NCBI RefSeq assembly: GCF_030408775.1
Contig: NZ_CP047210.1
Coordinates: 992,001-1,056,000 of the forward strand
Direction: 5' to 3'
Source: Corynebacterium fournieri
Lineage (GTDB): Bacteria > Actinomycetota > Actinomycetes > Mycobacteriales > Mycobacteriaceae
Length of the DNA stretch: 64,000 bases
How positions within the stretch are numbered: position 1 is the first letter of the stretch; every line of letters starts with the position of its first letter. The position numbers and the translations under genes were made by a program. The notes under the pieces are model-generated. The model did no database searches. It was given only the letters and a program-made list of their open reading frames with translations, and was not told the DNA's origin. Of this stretch, positions 62,506 to 64,000 are shown piece after piece.

Positions 62506-63546
62506 GTGATCCGCATTGCTGTTTTGTATGGTGGCATGTCCACCGAGCACTCCATTTCCTGCATTTCCGCCGACTCGGTCATGGCACACATGCCGAGCGA
62601 GTACGAGGTGTTCCCGATCGGCATCACGCAAGACGGCGTGTGGGTTGAGGGAGTGACCAACCCGGCGGAGGATGCGGAGCTGCCCGTCGTCAAGCAGGGG
62701 CGCGAAGTGGCGCTTTCCTTGAACCCGCAGCGCAGGGGAATGCTTTACGACGTTGCCACAGGCGAAACCCTCACCACCGTCGATGCCGTCTTCCCGGTGC
62801 TGCACGGCAAGTACGGCGAGGACGGCACCGTGCAGGGGCTGCTGGAGCTGGCAGGCGTGCCGTACGTGGGCCCGGGTGTGCTGGCGTCGGCCTGCGGGAT
62901 GGATAAGGAATACACCAAAAAGCTGGTGGCGGCCGCCGGGATTCCCATCACACGGGAAGTGATTCTGGACGGCGCCCGCGAGCTGACCGACTCCGAGCGC
63001 GAGTACCTGGGGCTGCCGGTGTTTGTGAAGCCGGCTAACGGCGGCTCGTCCATCGGCGTGTCCAAGGTGACTAGCTGGGACGCGCTGGACGCGGCGGTGC
63101 AGCTGGCGCTGGAATCCGACGGCAAGGTCATCGTCGAGGCGGAGCTGTTCGGCGACGAGGTGGAAGTCGGCGTGCTGGAGCGGCCGGACGGCACCATCGC
63201 CGCGTCCGTGCCCGCCAAGCTCAACGGCACAGAAGACTCCGCCGAGGGCTTCTACGGGTTTGAAACGAAGTACCTCGAGCACGATGTCACCGCCACGATC
63301 CCGGCGCCGTACTCCGAGGAGTTGGTTGCCAAGCTGCAGGAGATGGCGGTGACGTGCTTCAAGGCGCTGGACTGCAAGTCGCTGGCGCGGGTGGACTTTT
63401 TTGTCACGGCTGACGGTCCGGTGCTCAACGAGGTCAACACCATGCCCGGCTTCACCGCCATCTCGATGTACCCGCAGGTGTGGGCCGCGAGCGGACTGGA
63501 CTACCCGGAGCTTTTAGACACGCTGATCCGCACCGCTCTGCGCTAG
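62506..63546 (+). CDS. ddl: D-alanine-D-alanine ligase
   Basis: This 346-residue ATP-grasp enzyme joins two D-Ala for peptidoglycan. LYGGMSTEHSISCISADSVM, LHGKYGEDGTVQGLLELAG, VKPANGGSSIGVSKV and LNEVNTMPGFTAISMYPQVW are the family blocks. GTG 62506 has TAGGCT 8 nt upstream and no ribosome site, so it may be leaderless. It faces the convergent DUF3515 gene. Confidence 0.97.
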   Translation: MIRIAVLYGGMSTEHSISCISADSVMAHMPSEYEVFPIGITQDGVWVEGVTNPAEDAELPVVKQGREVALSLNPQRRGMLYDVATGETLTTVDAVFPVLHGKYGEDGTVQGLLELAGVPYVGPGVLASACGMDKEYTKKLVAAAGIPITREVILDGARELTDSEREYLGLPVFVKPANGGSSIGVSKVTSWDALDAAVQLALESDGKVIVEAELFGDEVEVGVLERPDGTIAASVPAKLNGTEDSAEGFYGFETKYLEHDVTATIPAPYSEELVAKLQEMAVTCFKALDCKSLARVDFFVTADGPVLNEVNTMPGFTAISMYPQVWAASGLDYPELLDTLIRTALR

Positions 63547-63555
63547 TCGCGGCGT

Positions 63556-64000
63556 TTACTGCTGCGCGGTGTGCTCCGCGATCAGGTTGCTCAGGTTCGT
63601 GATCGCCTCGTTGCTCTGCGCCTGCGGCAGCGAGGCAGCTACCTGCACGTCGCGCCCCATCGCATACCAGGTCGACGCGGTGGTGCCGTTGGCCAGCTTG
63701 ACGTCTTCGAACCAGGGCACGCCGTTGACTTGGTCCAGGCGCGCGCCCGGGCCGTAGCTTTCCGGCGCAGCCACGCCGCAGCGCAACACGATGGCGTCGC
63801 GGCCCGGTGCGGACCAGGCCACGGTCTGCGGGCTTTCGGCGTCGACGCGGGAGTAGCCCTCGGCGATGGCGTCCGGGGAGGCGGCGAGCAGTCCGTCGCA
63901 CTTCGCAGAGGTGTCAGTGCCAGCGGCCTCCAGGCCAGCAAGCGGCGCGGGCTGAGTCTTCGGGGCAGGGCCGGTCAGCGCTGCGGTGTCGAGGTCGGCT
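63556..64000 (-). CDS. DUF3515 exported protein, 5' end outside the window
   Basis: The minus-strand frame is open to the window end. It reads LAGLEAAGTDTSAKCDGLLA, then DAESPQTVAWSAPGRDAIVL, RCGVAAPESYGPGARLDQVN and WFEDVKLANGTTASTWYAMG, and ends at TAA 63556. This is the DUF3515 family that regularly lies next to ddl in actinobacteria. The start and signal peptide are beyond 64000. Two Cys may form a disulfide. Function unknown. Confidence 0.85.
   Translation of the reverse strand, partial: ADLDTAALTGPAPKTQPAPLAGLEAAGTDTSAKCDGLLAASPDAIAEGYSRVDAESPQTVAWSAPGRDAIVLRCGVAAPESYGPGARLDQVNGVPWFEDVKLANGTTASTWYAMGRDVQVAASLPQAQSNEAITNLSNLIAEHTAQQ

Overview
The window is chromosomal DNA of a Corynebacterium or close relative. 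It is GC-rich. It encodes a mycolyltransferase-like esterase and the GatCAB amidotransferase. The core gene order (gatC-gatA, pfkA, gatB, ilvD, ilvBNC, serA, leuB, an FAH-family oxaloacetate decarboxylase, gltX with tRNA-Gln and tRNA-Glu, an LtbR-type regulator divergent from leuCD, a MutT1-type Nudix protein, gpsA, ddl, a DUF3515 gene) matches, from memory, the syntenic block of C. glutamicum. I cannot name the species.

Layout: 0.15-8.7 kb holds the Glu/Asp-tRNA amidotransferase genes, an MFS transporter, phosphofructokinase, a Mug-type glycosylase, a PrsW-type protease coupled to an exported protein, and a GNAT protein. 8.9-11.3 kb holds a YkvI-like permease and a DoxX protein. 11.3-17.5 kb holds branched-chain amino acid genes, with a leader peptide and attenuator before ilvB. 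17.5-29.9 kb holds an exported protein, a zinc-type CDF transporter, a DUF262 protein, two related lipoproteins that bracket serA and leuB, a cNMP/CBS/DUF294 protein with an exonuclease, the FAH protein and isochorismate synthase. 30.0-34.0 kb is variable: an exported esterase, a 19-bp inverted repeat, 26 perfect copies of a 27-bp repeat, three small AT-richer genes of unknown function, and the wreck of an IS256-type transposase. 34.0-41.4 kb holds gltX, tRNA-Gln, and two identical tRNA-Glu genes that bracket a mycolyltransferase and an iron-type ABC importer.

41.4-56.6 kb is the most unusual part. A PhzF protein, a frameshifted HD hydrolase, a cysteine-synthase/SbnA-like enzyme and a 919-residue fusion of an FAD/NAD(P)-binding domain to a Y4yA/SbnH-like PLP decarboxylase form a compact locus. 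Next come two secreted phosphatases around a candidate Pho box. After them, a decayed second copy of the same locus (a PhzF tail, and an SbnA-decarboxylase pseudogene with a large internal deletion) brackets two divergently oriented YhgE/Pip membrane genes. 56.6-64 kb returns to core genes: ltbR, leuCD, two YbjN proteins, a Nudix/phosphatase protein, gpsA, ddl and a partial DUF3515 gene.

Two general features stand out. At least sixteen genes have a TANNNT hexamer 6-8 nt before the start codon and no Shine-Dalgarno sequence, so they are probably transcribed as leaderless mRNAs. Branched-chain amino acid synthesis appears to be controlled at several points: ilvB attenuation, a symmetric element before ilvC, a hairpin before leuB, and a palindrome at the ltbR start.
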